From: Leptolyngbya sp. NIES-2104
GTDB lineage: Bacteria; Cyanobacteriota; Cyanobacteriia; Leptolyngbyales; Leptolyngbyaceae
Assembly: GCF_001485215.1 (NCBI RefSeq)
Contig: NZ_BBWW01000001.1
Location: forward strand, 4,836,001 to 4,900,000
Reading direction: 5' to 3'
DNA: 64,000 nucleotides
Under the pieces are notes generated by a model. The model made no database searches. It had not been told where the DNA came from and was given only the letters and a program-made list of their open reading frames with translations. Within the stretch, counting starts at the first letter, position 1. Each line of letters opens with the position of its first letter. The translations under genes were made by a program, and so were the position numbers. This document shows positions 53,998 through 63,901 of this stretch, in pieces.

Positions 53998-54606
53998 CTA
54001 CTGCCAAACGTAGATCAAAACGTACAAAATAATCCAAATTACATCCACAAAGTGCCAAAACAATGATGTTGCTTCGACTCCAAAATATCCGCTGTCATAG
54101 TTACCCGGAATAAACGATCGACCTAACATGATCGTTTGCAGCAGGATTCCGGTGAACACATGCAAGCCATGAAATCCAGTTAATAGATAAAACAGTCCGC
54201 CAAAAATACCGGATGTGAATCCAAAACTCAGATTGCTCCATTCGATCGCTTGACCGTACAGGAAGTAGCCCCCCATTGCCATCGTCGCCAGCAGAAAAAA
54301 TCGGAAGCCCCAAAGCTTTTTATCGTGCAAATAGCGCTCAGCGACATAGATCACAAAGCTACTGGATACTAAAATGATCGTATTAAATTGCGGATCTTTC
54401 GTATCTAGTCCGCTGACTCCAGGCGGATACCAATCAGGAATCGTGGTTTTGTAGACAATGTAGCCTGCAAAAAAGCTCAGAAAGATAACGGTTTCCGATA
54501 GCAGGAACACAATAAAGCCGAACTTGCTATTTTCTGCGGCTTCATGTGCTTGTTCTTCACGAATATCAGCTTCTCTTGATTGAGCGATCGAACTCTCTGT
54601 CGTCAT
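53998..54606 (-). CDS. ctaE: Heme-copper oxidase subunit III (ARTO type)
   Basis: A 202-residue membrane protein with five to six helices (FGFIVFLLSETVIFLSFFAGYIVY, GFHGLHVFTGILLQTIMLG, ATSLFWHFVDVIWIILYVLIYVWQ). WHFVDVIWI and the ESDVxFG-like SLFWHFVD segment are typical of subunit III. It overlaps ctaD by four bases. It belongs to the alternative respiratory oxidase, as shown by subunit II. Confidence 0.92.
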   Translation of the reverse strand: MTTESSIAQSREADIREEQAHEAAENSKFGFIVFLLSETVIFLSFFAGYIVYKTTIPDWYPPGVSGLDTKDPQFNTIILVSSSFVIYVAERYLHDKKLWGFRFFLLATMAMGGYFLYGQAIEWSNLSFGFTSGIFGGLFYLLTGFHGLHVFTGILLQTIMLGRSFIPGNYDSGYFGVEATSLFWHFVDVIWIILYVLIYVWQ

Positions 54607-56291
54607 GTCGTAACTCCATCAGCAGGAACAGCTTCAGACTGATTTTCGATTAACGGTTCATTTCTGCCATATCCATACGGCGGCGAAATCACCGTCGGAA
54701 TCTCTTCAAAGTTCTCGACCGGAGGCGGCGAAGTCGTCAGCCATTCAAGCCCGATCGCTTTCCACGGATTGTTCGGTGCTTTTTCGCCCTGAATCCAAGA
54801 ACTCACCATATTGAGAATAAACGGCAGCGTGGACATTCCGAGCAAGAATCCACCCAAACTTGCCAATACATTCCACAGCGCAAACTCTGGATCATACGAA
54901 GACACCCGACGCGGCATTCCCATCAATCCCGAAAAGTGCATCGGCAGAAAGCACAACCAGGTTCCAGCTAGAGTCAGCGCAAAATGAACTTTCCCTAGTC
55001 CTTCGTAATACATTCGCCCGGTCATTTTCGGGAACCAATGATACAAACCCGCATAGATTCCAAAGACGATCGCGCCATAAATCACATAGTGAAAGTGCGC
55101 GACGACAAAGTAAGTATTGTTGACGTGAATATCGATCGGCACTGATCCCAACATTACCCCAGTAATGCCAGCAAATACGAAGTTCACTAAGCCACCCATA
55201 GCAAACAACATTGCTGTATTCAGTCGTAGTTTTCCGCCCCAAATCGTTGCTACCCAAGCAAATACTTTGACTCCGGTTGGAACCGCCACGAGCATCGTTG
55301 TGAACATAAACAGCATTCGCATCCATCCAGGAGTTCCACTCGCGAACATGTGATGCACCCACACCGTTGCACTCACAACCGTGATCAATACTGAGGAAAC
55401 AGCAACGACGCGATATCCAAACAATGGCTTCCGAGCATAAACTGGAAACACTTCTGAGAAAATCCCGAACACAGGCAGCACCATCACATACACGGCTGGA
55501 TGCGAATAGAACCAAAAGAAGTGCTGATACAACACAGGATTACCACCGCGCTCTGGAGCAAAGAAACTCGTTCCAACGGTAAGATCGAGCAATAACATCA
55601 CTGCACCAGCAGTCAAAGCAGGCAATCCATAAAGCTGAATCAACTGGGCGGCTAACACTGACCAGACAAAGGCAGGAGTCCTAAACCAGGTCATACCCGG
55701 CGCACGCATCCGAAAGATTGTGGTGACAAAGTTCACTCCGCCCATAATCGAAGACACACCGGAAATCGCGATCGCTAAAATCCAGAGCACCTGACCATTG
55801 ATCAAATTTCCGGTTGGATTCTGTAAGCTCACAGGTGGATATGCCCACCAGCCCGATTGGGACGGACCACCAGGAACGAGAAAGCTGGCTAACATCAGAA
55901 TTCCAACAACTGGAATCAGCCAAAATGACACCGCATTCAATCTAGGAAACGCCATATCTCGTGCCCCGATCATCAACGGCACGAGATAGTTACTGATTCC
56001 TACTAACACCGGAAATGTCCAGAGAAACAGCATGATCGAACCGTGCATCGTGAACAATGCGTTATAGATAGTCCGATCGACTAAATTTGCCTCCGGTGTA
56101 ACCAGTTCCCCGCGCATAATCATCGAGAGCAATCCCCCGATCAAGAAGAACACAAACGCAGTCACAATGTACTGAATCCCAATCACTTTGTGATCAGTAC
56201 TAAAGGTGAAAAATCGTTTCCAGTTGTCAGGCGCACCGGGATAGGGTTGCTGGCGAGCGACATCGATCGCTTCAGTGGGAGCATTCGTCAT
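54603..56291 (-). CDS. ctaD: Heme-copper oxidase subunit I (ARTO type)
   Basis: A 562-residue catalytic subunit with 12 helices that reduces oxygen to water. Heme ligands are in MHGSIMLFLW and VAHFHYVIYG. CuB ligands are in FYSHPAVY and VWVHHMF, with the His-Tyr cross-link Tyr in HPAVY. The YSHPAVY form replaces the glutamate of canonical A1 oxidases, as in other cyanobacterial and A2-type enzymes. It is preceded by ctaC with a 12-base gap and overlaps ctaE. Confidence 0.94.
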   Translation of the reverse strand: MTNAPTEAIDVARQQPYPGAPDNWKRFFTFSTDHKVIGIQYIVTAFVFFLIGGLLSMIMRGELVTPEANLVDRTIYNALFTMHGSIMLFLWTFPVLVGISNYLVPLMIGARDMAFPRLNAVSFWLIPVVGILMLASFLVPGGPSQSGWWAYPPVSLQNPTGNLINGQVLWILAIAISGVSSIMGGVNFVTTIFRMRAPGMTWFRTPAFVWSVLAAQLIQLYGLPALTAGAVMLLLDLTVGTSFFAPERGGNPVLYQHFFWFYSHPAVYVMVLPVFGIFSEVFPVYARKPLFGYRVVAVSSVLITVVSATVWVHHMFASGTPGWMRMLFMFTTMLVAVPTGVKVFAWVATIWGGKLRLNTAMLFAMGGLVNFVFAGITGVMLGSVPIDIHVNNTYFVVAHFHYVIYGAIVFGIYAGLYHWFPKMTGRMYYEGLGKVHFALTLAGTWLCFLPMHFSGLMGMPRRVSSYDPEFALWNVLASLGGFLLGMSTLPFILNMVSSWIQGEKAPNNPWKAIGLEWLTTSPPPVENFEEIPTVISPPYGYGRNEPLIENQSEAVPADGVTT

Positions 56292-56303
56292 AACGGATCT
56301 TTC

Positions 56304-57248
56304 CTATGCGGGAGGGCTGCTTGGTTCTTGTTTCGGTGCAAAATTCACCACAGGCGGCGGAGCAGGCGGAACCGATTTCCAACCTCGAACTAAAGTTTTT
56401 TCACTGGCTCGGTTGTATTCCGCTGAAGCTGGGTTAAAAGCTGGTGTTGGTGTTTGTTTTGCGGCGTTAGCTAACCAGCGATCGTAGTCTTCTGCGGACT
56501 CCACGACCACATCCGCTTGATTCGCTGCAAAGTAAGTTCCACTGTAGAGTGAATCGCGCAATCGATACTTACCAATCCGAATTGGAGTGAACTCGAAGTC
56601 GATCGTTTTATTCGGAATTACATCTTGCTTTAATCGAAACGCAGGCACATAAAAGCCATGTAGCACATCATCTGAATGTAGAGCTAATCGAATTCGATGA
56701 TCGACTGGCAAATGTAGCTCTGTGCTTGTTACATTTTCGGGATAGCGGAACACCCAAGCCCATTGTTTTGCAGTCACATCAATTTCTTCGGTGGGTAGCT
56801 GCGGTTTGACTTCATCGAGTGGGACTGCCAGAGCCGATTTCATCTCGATCGGGTTGTGTAGATGTACTAGCTCCACCGGACCTCGGATCGCCATCGTATC
56901 GTAGATTTGATAGCTATACGTTGCGATCCAAATCACTAATCCAAGCGGAACCAAAGTCCAGATAATCTCGATCGCAGTATTTCCCTCGATCGACGGTCCA
57001 TCCCCGTCATCATACTTTGCGGCACGCTGGAACAGCACCGCATACAGCAGCACTAACGTAATTCCCAACAAAATAAAGGTTCCAATGCCGCTTAGAATGC
57101 TGAACAGTTCATCGTAGAGTTTCGATTCTGCCGAAGCTTGAGGCGGCAACCAAGAGGGAGCTTGTCCTGCGACCCAAAAACTAGCGATCGTCAAAAAAGC
57201 AACAAAAAGGCTAATCGTCAGAACTGCGCGAATGTTGATTGTTCTCAT
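56304..57248 (-). CDS. ctaC: Subunit II of the alternative respiratory terminal oxidase, lacking CuA
   Basis: A 314-residue subunit with two N-terminal helices and a cupredoxin domain. The CuA site is gone: where others have Cys-x-Glu-x-Cys-x3-His-x2-Met, this one reads RDSLYSGTYFAANQ, with Asp232, Leu234, Ser236, Phe240 and Asn243. The protein has no cysteine at all; the upstream DVLHGFYVP histidine (197) remains. That identifies the ARTO type, which cannot take electrons through CuA and may oxidise quinol. It overlaps the preceding DUF2231 gene by four bases. Confidence 0.92.
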   Translation of the reverse strand: MRTINIRAVLTISLFVAFLTIASFWVAGQAPSWLPPQASAESKLYDELFSILSGIGTFILLGITLVLLYAVLFQRAAKYDDGDGPSIEGNTAIEIIWTLVPLGLVIWIATYSYQIYDTMAIRGPVELVHLHNPIEMKSALAVPLDEVKPQLPTEEIDVTAKQWAWVFRYPENVTSTELHLPVDHRIRLALHSDDVLHGFYVPAFRLKQDVIPNKTIDFEFTPIRIGKYRLRDSLYSGTYFAANQADVVVESAEDYDRWLANAAKQTPTPAFNPASAEYNRASEKTLVRGWKSVPPAPPPVVNFAPKQEPSSPPA

Positions 57249-57847
57249 AGCCGAAGATCCGGGTTTTCGCCTGCTTGAATCAATTGATCAGCGGTCGTAT
57301 GAATCCCAAATTCACCGCCCAAATGTGCGCCTAAAGTTCCCTGCAAGAACATAATGCCAAAAATGACTAGTCCAACTGCGACATAGCCCCATTGCACCTG
57401 ACGCGCCATATCTTTACGCCAAACGAATCGCTGAAATCCCCGCCAAACGGTCATTCCCACAATTAAAGTTAGCAGTACGATACCCCCAATACCATGCCAG
57501 ACCATCGTATCAAGCGCCTGCAATCCCCAAGCACTTTTCGCATCGGGAATCGGATCAGCCAGAATCATTTCATAAAACCCTGAAGCGACTGTGAAAAACG
57601 TCACCACAGCCGCACCTAGCATGTTGTACCAACCGACATCGAACAATCCCGATCGCGTTGCTGGAATGGCGAGATACTTGAACACAGGCTTTTCCACCGG
57701 GAACAACACCGCAACGATATCAAATCCGATCGCCACAATGAACAATCCCAAAGTCAAATGCACTAAATTCGGATGAATCGGAATCACATACGGCAAATGA
57801 TTTGCTCCTAGATCCATCTGTTCTAGCAACTTAGTTTCAGGGGTCAT
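57245..57847 (-). CDS. DUF2231 membrane protein, second of two
   Basis: A 200-residue protein with four membrane helices. PIHPNLVHLTLGLFIVAIGFDIVAV holds the HPxxVH motif, suitable for heme or metal binding. It overlaps ctaC by four bases and the preceding DUF2231 gene by four bases, so all are one transcript. It may be an assembly or electron-entry partner of the oxidase, which is an inference. Confidence 0.85.
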   Translation of the reverse strand: MTPETKLLEQMDLGANHLPYVIPIHPNLVHLTLGLFIVAIGFDIVAVLFPVEKPVFKYLAIPATRSGLFDVGWYNMLGAAVVTFFTVASGFYEMILADPIPDAKSAWGLQALDTMVWHGIGGIVLLTLIVGMTVWRGFQRFVWRKDMARQVQWGYVAVGLVIFGIMFLQGTLGAHLGGEFGIHTTADQLIQAGENPDLRL

Positions 57848-58344
57848 AACGTTCCTCCTCTCGTCGCTTCGACAACTGGAACAGAATGCAGCCCATACAC
57901 CCAGACTAATAAATCACCCAGATAAGTCTGAACAATCACCAATCCCACCAGCGCCACACTTGCAACTAAGTACGGCACCGGTAATCGAGGTTTGTTCTGC
58001 GATCGGATCACATACCGCCATCCGGTGATCCCCGCCAGAATTCCAGACAGTGACCAGCCGATCAGCGTATGTAAATTAAGTGTCGAAACTGCTGAGCTAT
58101 AAGGTTCAGCCAGTCCCGCCTCCACCTGACCAAAGATTACGGCAATAAAAATCGCGATCGTTGCAAAAAAGAGATTCCACCAACTTACCTCAGCGAGTTT
58201 CGGATTGCGGGTAAAGTAGCCGACAATATCGCACACAAACGCGAACAACACCATTGCAATCACAAAATGCACCACGATCGGATGAATTGTGTCGGGATAC
58301 GGGAGATTATGCTCATTGAGCGCGGGTAAAAGTGAATCAAACAT
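57844..58344 (-). CDS. DUF2231 membrane protein, first of two
   Basis: A 166-residue protein with four helices and HPIVVHFVIAMVLFAFVCDIVGYF near the start, matching the same HPxxVH motif as its neighbour. It is the first gene of the ARTO operon. The two DUF2231 copies are diverged, so not a recent duplication. Confidence 0.85.
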   Translation of the reverse strand: MFDSLLPALNEHNLPYPDTIHPIVVHFVIAMVLFAFVCDIVGYFTRNPKLAEVSWWNLFFATIAIFIAVIFGQVEAGLAEPYSSAVSTLNLHTLIGWSLSGILAGITGWRYVIRSQNKPRLPVPYLVASVALVGLVIVQTYLGDLLVWVYGLHSVPVVEATRGGTL

Positions 58345-58678
58345 GAGTCATTAAAGGGGGCAACTACGACTAAGTTAGGGGATGATTCAGAGTTTGGAGA
58401 GCGCTCTACAGTAATGTTTTAATCTTTGATGCTCTGTAAAACTGACTGAGAAACTACAATTCACCTAGAGTGTACCGCAGGGAATAGAGCCAGAAAATCC
58501 ATCTAGAGAAAGGAAGAAAAAATCGATCGAAAATATTCCTCCGTTCAAACTTTTCTCACAGATTGATGCCCGATTCGATCGCGAATGAGTATCATGAATT
58601 ACTTTTATTAGACACTTCCTGGAATCGCACGCTGATTTTCTGTTGCATTCGTAGATTACCTATTCACGTTCAAACGTT
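58345..58678. other. Intergenic region between the oxidase operon and the SLH gene
   Basis: These 334 bases separate two divergent units and should hold both promoters. No gene, strong inverted repeat or known regulatory motif was found by eye. Confidence 0.5.
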
Positions 58679-60952
58679 ATGGTTCAAGCAGGCTCTCCCA
58701 TTCTTTTTGTCAATCCCAGTAGCGGCAACGATAGCGCGAATGGTTCTCAAGCATCTCCCCTCAAAACAATCACTCGTGCCCTTCAACAAGCGCGATCGGG
58801 AACAACAATTCAATTGGCTTCTGGAACATACGACACCACGAGCGGCGAAGTTTTTCCGCTGACCGTTCCCGCAGGGGTCGTGATTATCGGAAACGAAGCC
58901 AGTAAAGGCAGCGCGATCATCATTCAGGGTGGCGGCAGCTATCTCAGTCCCACTTGGGCAGGGCAAAATATCACTCTGCGAATGGAAACGAATGCTCAAT
59001 TGCGCGGTGTGACCGTAACAAACCCGAATACACGCGGAACGGGCGTTTGGGCAGAGTCAACCGCGCCTTCGATCGCGAATTGCACTTTCACAAAATGTAA
59101 TCGCGAAGGCTTTTTCGCCACCGGAACTGCAAACCCAATCATCACCGATTCTGTTTTCACTCAAAACGGTGGCAACGGCGCTTCATTCTCTCGCAATTCT
59201 AAAGGTGAATTTCGGCGCAATCTGTGTCAAAACACTGGATTTGGTCTTGCTATTAGCGACAATGCTGCACCTTTAGTGATTGAAAACAATCTCACCCAAA
59301 ATCGATCGGGCATTGTGGTCAGTAATGCCGCTCGTCCGGTGTTGCGGGGAAATACGATCGCTCAAAATACCGAAAGTGGTTTAATTGTGCTGGCGAGTGC
59401 CGCTCCGAATTTGGGTAGTTCTCAAGATCCTGGCGGCAACACGTTCCGCGACAATGGCACGCTCGATGTCGAAAACGCAACGAATCCCCAAATTACGATC
59501 GTTTCCGTCGGCAATCAACTCAATGCGTCGCGAGTTCAAGGTGCGGTTGATTTTGTGGTAAGCCAGGTTCCAACCCCCACTCCGACTCCAATCCCCGCAC
59601 CGACTCCAACACCTGCACCCATTCCAGCCCCAACACCTACACCTGTTCCAGCCCCTAGTCCAACACCTACACCCATTCCAACCCCCACCCCGACTCCTTT
59701 ACCGCCTCCGATTCCGGTTCCGCTTCCCACTCCGACCCCTACGCCCACTCCAGCCCCAACTCCGACTCCTTCCCCTGCACCGACGGCGGGTCTAACAGAT
59801 ATTCGCGGACATTGGGCAGAAGCATTTATTCAATCCCTAGTCAGTCGCAATCTGATTACAGGATTTCCAGACAATACCTTTAAGCCAGAAAACTCTTTAA
59901 CTCGCGCTCAGTTTGCCGCAGTCGTCGCGAAAACCTTTAATCTCCCGCTCAAACAACCCGCGACGAATTTTTCTGATGTGCCTTCAAACTTTTGGGCAGC
60001 CGAAGCGATTACGAAAGCGAACCGAATGGGCTTTATCACCGGATTCCCAGATGGCACGTTCCGCCCTGGATTGAATCTCACTCGGACTCAAGCGATCGTG
60101 GCTTTAGTCAACGGCTTAGGACTCACCGGAGGAACGCCACAACTATTGGGACTGTACAGCGATCGCGCTCAAATCCCCAGTTTTGCCACCGAGAAAGTCG
60201 CGACCGCAACCCAACGCCGTTTAGTCGTGAACTATCCGAACGTGTCGCAACTTCGACCACTACAGGAACTGACTCGCGGCGAGGTGACAGCGTTTATCTA
60301 TCAATCGCTGGTCGCACTGAATCAAGCACAAGCGATCGCATCGTCTTACATTGTGAATCCAGATGCAGCGAATACTGCATTCGTTGATGTGACGAATCAC
60401 TGGGCAAAAGATTTCGTTCTGGGTCTATCCGGTCAGAACTTTATTCAAGGATTTGCAGATGGCACCTTTAAGCCGGATGCTCCGATGACTCGCGCTCAGT
60501 ATGCGACCTTGATTGCGCGGGCGTTCAATCCAGCAGCGAGACGACCCGGAATCAGTTTTCCGGATGTTGGGAATGATTTCTGGGCGAGAACTGCGATCGA
60601 TCAAGCGTATCGTGCGGGTTTCATTTCGGGCTTCCCGGATGGCACTTTCAAGCCGAATCAGAATGTGACTCGATTGCAATTGGTACTATCGCTGGTGAGT
60701 GGATTTGGTTTGACTCCTGCAAATTCTAGTTTGCTGGCAGTGTTAGACGATCGCAATGCGATTCCGCAGTCCTTTCAAGATCGCGTTGCAGCAGCAGTTC
60801 AGGCGGACATTGTGGTGAACTATCCGAATCAGAAACAGTTCAATCCGAATCGGGAAGCGACTCGTGGCGATGTTTCAGCGATGGTTTATCAAACTTTGGT
60901 GCGCGATGGACGAGTTGCAGCGATTAATTCGCCGTACATTGTGACCGCTTAA
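58679..60952 (+). CDS. Beta-helix (DUF1565) protein with SLH repeats
   Basis: A 757-residue surface-type protein. Residues 1-290 are a right-handed beta-helix of the DUF1565/pectate-lyase-like type ([28 protein letters not shown], then repeated [10 protein letters not shown] rungs). A Pro/Thr linker runs from about 297 to 375. Residues 376-757 contain four SLH units ([52 protein letters not shown]), each with GFPDGTF-type turns and TRAQ motifs. No signal peptide is visible at the chosen start, although SLH proteins are normally exported. Confidence 0.83.
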   Translation: MVQAGSPILFVNPSSGNDSANGSQASPLKTITRALQQARSGTTIQLASGTYDTTSGEVFPLTVPAGVVIIGNEASKGSAIIIQGGGSYLSPTWAGQNITLRMETNAQLRGVTVTNPNTRGTGVWAESTAPSIANCTFTKCNREGFFATGTANPIITDSVFTQNGGNGASFSRNSKGEFRRNLCQNTGFGLAISDNAAPLVIENNLTQNRSGIVVSNAARPVLRGNTIAQNTESGLIVLASAAPNLGSSQDPGGNTFRDNGTLDVENATNPQITIVSVGNQLNASRVQGAVDFVVSQVPTPTPTPIPAPTPTPAPIPAPTPTPVPAPSPTPTPIPTPTPTPLPPPIPVPLPTPTPTPTPAPTPTPSPAPTAGLTDIRGHWAEAFIQSLVSRNLITGFPDNTFKPENSLTRAQFAAVVAKTFNLPLKQPATNFSDVPSNFWAAEAITKANRMGFITGFPDGTFRPGLNLTRTQAIVALVNGLGLTGGTPQLLGLYSDRAQIPSFATEKVATATQRRLVVNYPNVSQLRPLQELTRGEVTAFIYQSLVALNQAQAIASSYIVNPDAANTAFVDVTNHWAKDFVLGLSGQNFIQGFADGTFKPDAPMTRAQYATLIARAFNPAARRPGISFPDVGNDFWARTAIDQAYRAGFISGFPDGTFKPNQNVTRLQLVLSLVSGFGLTPANSSLLAVLDDRNAIPQSFQDRVAAAVQADIVVNYPNQKQFNPNREATRGDVSAMVYQTLVRDGRVAAINSPYIVTA

Positions 60953-61040
60953 AAAGTCGATCGAGCAGCGATCTAATCACTGCTCGTATCGATAAACTCA
61001 GGAATTCTTTGATTCAAAAAAACCGCAGAAACAAAACTGG

Positions 61041-62311
61041 CTTAAGGGGTGACAACGAAGCTAGAGAGCAGACTGAATCAGGGAAATGGCGTTGAGACCT
61101 CGCTGAAAGAAAAGGCGTTTTTGCGGCTTGAGTGCCATCAGTTGACCTGCCAAGGTTGACCACAAATTCAAGGGTTCAATCCATAACTTGCCATACAAGC
61201 CAATCCAGAAAGCACTGTGACGCTTTGTTGTCCGCTTTGGCTCAGTCACACGAGCGACGTAACGCTGCACTTGTTTTTTGCGAATGCGCCGCCCTTGTAG
61301 GGTCGAGATCGAGTAGGCAATGGCAATCAGGACCAGCAGGGCAGTAAAACGCCCGAAATCGGCATGACAATCTTCGAGGTGATAGCCGCCGGATTTGTAG
61401 TCTTTGAACAGGGGTTCAATCGAGAAGCGAGTGGCATAAGCGTTGAGCGTTTGTTCGGCATCGACGAGATTAGTCAGAAGATACCAAGCATCCGAACTCG
61501 ATTGACGGTGGGCACGCTTTTGGCGCAAGACTAAATTGTGCTTGCCGAACCCGCGATTTTGCGTCACTTGAATTTGCAGATATTGCTCGGTGATTCCGGG
61601 CGTTTGCGGCAAGTCATCAAGGCGCGTAAACCTGCTGCTGTCGTCTGGTTTGACGGTCGTACTCTTCGGTAAACGGAACACGAATTTGACTCGCTTTTCT
61701 ACACACCAAGCCGCCAGTTCAATGCTGTGAAACTCACGGTCTCCGAGCAGAATGAAGCGATGCTTTTTCAACAGATGAAACACAGGGCGTAACACTCTTC
61801 GTTGTTCAACAAGTGAACTCTGTCCTTGCTTGTTCAGCCACATCCAGTGCAATGGAATCGCTCGCTTATTGTACACAAGACTCACCATGATCAAGTTATG
61901 GTCTTGCCATTGGGTACGGTCAATCACCAGATGAAGTGGTTTGCTCCGGGGATGATGTCGCTTGACCCACTGCTTGACAATCGGAAACCAGATCGCTTGC
62001 GGAGTCAGTTGCGGCAAGCTCAAGAATCGTTGAATGTTTCGTCGTCTGCTCTCAAATAGAATCGGTTGCGGAAATAGAGTGGCTAAGCGTTCAATCGTAA
62101 TTCTGCGCTCTTTGTGCAACAGTTCGACCAAGATTTCTAGCGTCACAAATTGCGTCTGGGTTAATTGCGATTGTAAACAGGTTTGATAGAATGAGGGCAA
62201 CATATTTTAGATCGATGAGGTGAAACAATTGGAATCACCTCATTTTTTCTGTCTCTCGATACTGCTATCCGGCATCTTCTCTACGGTTCAGCTGCGTTGT
62301 CACCCCCTAAG
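61041..62311 (-). mobile_element. Complete IS4-family insertion sequence with 9-bp target duplication
   Basis: A 1271-bp element. The ends are CTTAAGGGGTGACAACGAAGCT on the left and, on the complement of the right end, CTTAGGGGGTGACAACGCAGCT, two mismatches in 22. The 9-bp direct repeat CAAAACTGG lies just outside both ends (61032-61040 and 62312-62320). It carries one transposase gene, apparently intact, so it could still move. If it is removed, the flanks rejoin as a terminator-like hairpin (AGAAAC...GTTTCT) between the convergent SLH and panC-cmk genes. Confidence 0.92.
61061..62203 (-). CDS. IS4-family DDE transposase
   Basis: A 380-residue transposase. The DDE triad is expected in LVIDRTQW (Asp), ILLGDREFHS (Asp) and SIEPLFKDYKSGGYHLE (Glu), the last in the Y-(2)-R-(3)-E-(6)-K arrangement (YATRFSIEPLFKDYK). 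No frameshift or stop is seen, so it looks functional. It fills the whole element from close to the left end to about 110 bases from the right. Confidence 0.93.
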   Translation of the reverse strand: MLPSFYQTCLQSQLTQTQFVTLEILVELLHKERRITIERLATLFPQPILFESRRRNIQRFLSLPQLTPQAIWFPIVKQWVKRHHPRSKPLHLVIDRTQWQDHNLIMVSLVYNKRAIPLHWMWLNKQGQSSLVEQRRVLRPVFHLLKKHRFILLGDREFHSIELAAWCVEKRVKFVFRLPKSTTVKPDDSSRFTRLDDLPQTPGITEQYLQIQVTQNRGFGKHNLVLRQKRAHRQSSSDAWYLLTNLVDAEQTLNAYATRFSIEPLFKDYKSGGYHLEDCHADFGRFTALLVLIAIAYSISTLQGRRIRKKQVQRYVARVTEPKRTTKRHSAFWIGLYGKLWIEPLNLWSTLAGQLMALKPQKRLFFQRGLNAISLIQSAL

Positions 62312-62347
62312 CAAAACTGGTTTCTACGGGTTTTAATGATTCTGAAA

Positions 62348-63901
62348 TTACATCGAAACCGGAGCCGTTTTTTCTTGATACAAGCTAACAATCCGATCGA
62401 GCACTTCTGTCACACTCAAATCATCTGATTGAATCTCGATCGCATCTGTCGCCTTCCGCAATGGTGAAATTGCACGAGTACTATCTTTACGATCGCGCTC
62501 GAAAATCGCTTGCTCTAATTCCGCTAAACTCACTTCAGCCTGTCCGAGATGCTTCAAATCAAGCTGTCTCCGCCGCGCCCGCTCTTGAATTGATGCCGTG
62601 AGATAAATTTTCACCTCCGCATCCGGGAACACATGAGTGCCAATATCGCGACCATCGACCACGATCCCGCCCCGACGACCGTAATTTTGCTGCTGTTTCA
62701 CCAGCGCTTCTCGCACCGCAGCTTGAGCCGCGATCGTTGAAACATGCGCCGTCACCTCCGGAGTGCGAATCGCTTGTGTCACATCTTGACCGTTCACAAA
62801 CACGATCGGAGTCGCAGTATCGGTCTGAAAATCGATCTCACATTGATGTGCTAATTCTGCGACTGTCGGTTCATCGTTGAGATCCGCGCCCGATTGCAGC
62901 ACAAACCAAGTGAGCGCTCGATACATTGCACCCGTATCGAGATAAAACAAATTCAATTCAGTCGCGACCGCTCGTGCGACCGTGGATTTTCCCGCACCCG
63001 CAGGACCATCGATCGCAATCATCGGACGACGATCGCGCAAGGTACAGTTATCAATCAGGCGGGTTGAACCTAGCCGCGCAGCTAGAGCCAACAACCCTTC
63101 ATCGGTCACAGTTTCTAATGATTTCAACGTCATCGGATCAACAAGTTCGATATACTCTGGTCGCAGGTCAGGCACTTTTTCGAGTTCCTGCTTCACTGCC
63201 TGAACTAAGGTAGCACTTACACGCTCTCCGGATCGAAACAGTTTTTCAGCTTGTGACAATCCTCGATAAAGCGCAGTCGCCTTTAATCTTTCTTCATTAG
63301 AAAGATACTGATTCCGGGAGCTTAGTGCTAAACCGCTTTCTTCCCGCACAATCGAGCAAGGAACGATCGCGATCGGCAAATTCAAATCTTTCACAAGTTG
63401 CTGAATAATCGCCAATTGTTGCGCGTCTTTTTGCCCAAAATAAGCGCGATCGGGCTGCACAATATCGAGCAGTTTGGTGACGATCGTAGCGACCCCTTCA
63501 AAATGTCCCGGACGAAATGCGCCACAGAGTCCAGACGTTAGATCTTTTGGGGGCTGAACTCGCGTCGGAGTGGGGGGATCAACGCCTATTTCTTTCGGGC
63601 TAGGGGAAAAAATCGCATCGACTCCCGCCTGTTCACAGAGAATTCGATCGCGTTCTAACGTCCGAGGATAACGATTTAGATCTTCATTCGGTCCAAATTG
63701 CAGCGGATTGACGAAAATACTTACAACCACGATCGCATTTTCCTGACGCGCCCGGTCAATCAGGCTCAGATGCCCCTTGTGCAAGGCACCCATCGTGGGA
63801 ACAAAGCCGATCGACGATTCCACCGTATCCGTCGCGATCGAGTGTTTCCGCTGTAACTTCAAATAGCACTGCAATCCCGCGACAGTCGTAAACAGGCGCA
63901 C
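62348..63901 (-). CDS. panC/cmk: Bifunctional pantothenate synthetase/cytidylate kinase
   Basis: A 517-residue fusion usual for cyanobacteria. Residues 1-280 are PanC (VPTMGALHKGHLSLI, FVNPLQFGPNEDLNRYPRT, GQKDAQQLAIIQ, SSRNQYLS), making pantothenate from pantoate and beta-alanine. Residues 293-517 are Cmk (IAIDGPAGAGKSTVARA P-loop, DTGAMYRA, GRDIGTHVFPDAEVKIYL), phosphorylating CMP and dCMP. The start is GTG at 63899-63901; an in-frame TGA lies two codons upstream. Confidence 0.95.
   Translation of the reverse strand: MRLFTTVAGLQCYLKLQRKHSIATDTVESSIGFVPTMGALHKGHLSLIDRARQENAIVVVSIFVNPLQFGPNEDLNRYPRTLERDRILCEQAGVDAIFSPSPKEIGVDPPTPTRVQPPKDLTSGLCGAFRPGHFEGVATIVTKLLDIVQPDRAYFGQKDAQQLAIIQQLVKDLNLPIAIVPCSIVREESGLALSSRNQYLSNEERLKATALYRGLSQAEKLFRSGERVSATLVQAVKQELEKVPDLRPEYIELVDPMTLKSLETVTDEGLLALAARLGSTRLIDNCTLRDRRPMIAIDGPAGAGKSTVARAVATELNLFYLDTGAMYRALTWFVLQSGADLNDEPTVAELAHQCEIDFQTDTATPIVFVNGQDVTQAIRTPEVTAHVSTIAAQAAVREALVKQQQNYGRRGGIVVDGRDIGTHVFPDAEVKIYLTASIQERARRRQLDLKHLGQAEVSLAELEQAIFERDRKDSTRAISPLRKATDAIEIQSDDLSVTEVLDRIVSLYQEKTAPVSM

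Noticed and set aside
54892-55515. A 207-aa minus-strand frame inside ctaD
   Set aside because: It is in another frame of the same strand as the well-conserved CtaD and contains no recognisable domain.
59536-59748. Minus-strand Gly/Val repeat frame opposite the SLH gene
   Set aside because: Antisense of the PT-rich linker, not a gene.
59560-59790. Periodic CCNACNCC pattern as a possible CRISPR or tandem array
   Set aside because: It is the codon-level repeat of a Pro/Thr linker in frame with the SLH protein; no spacer/repeat structure.
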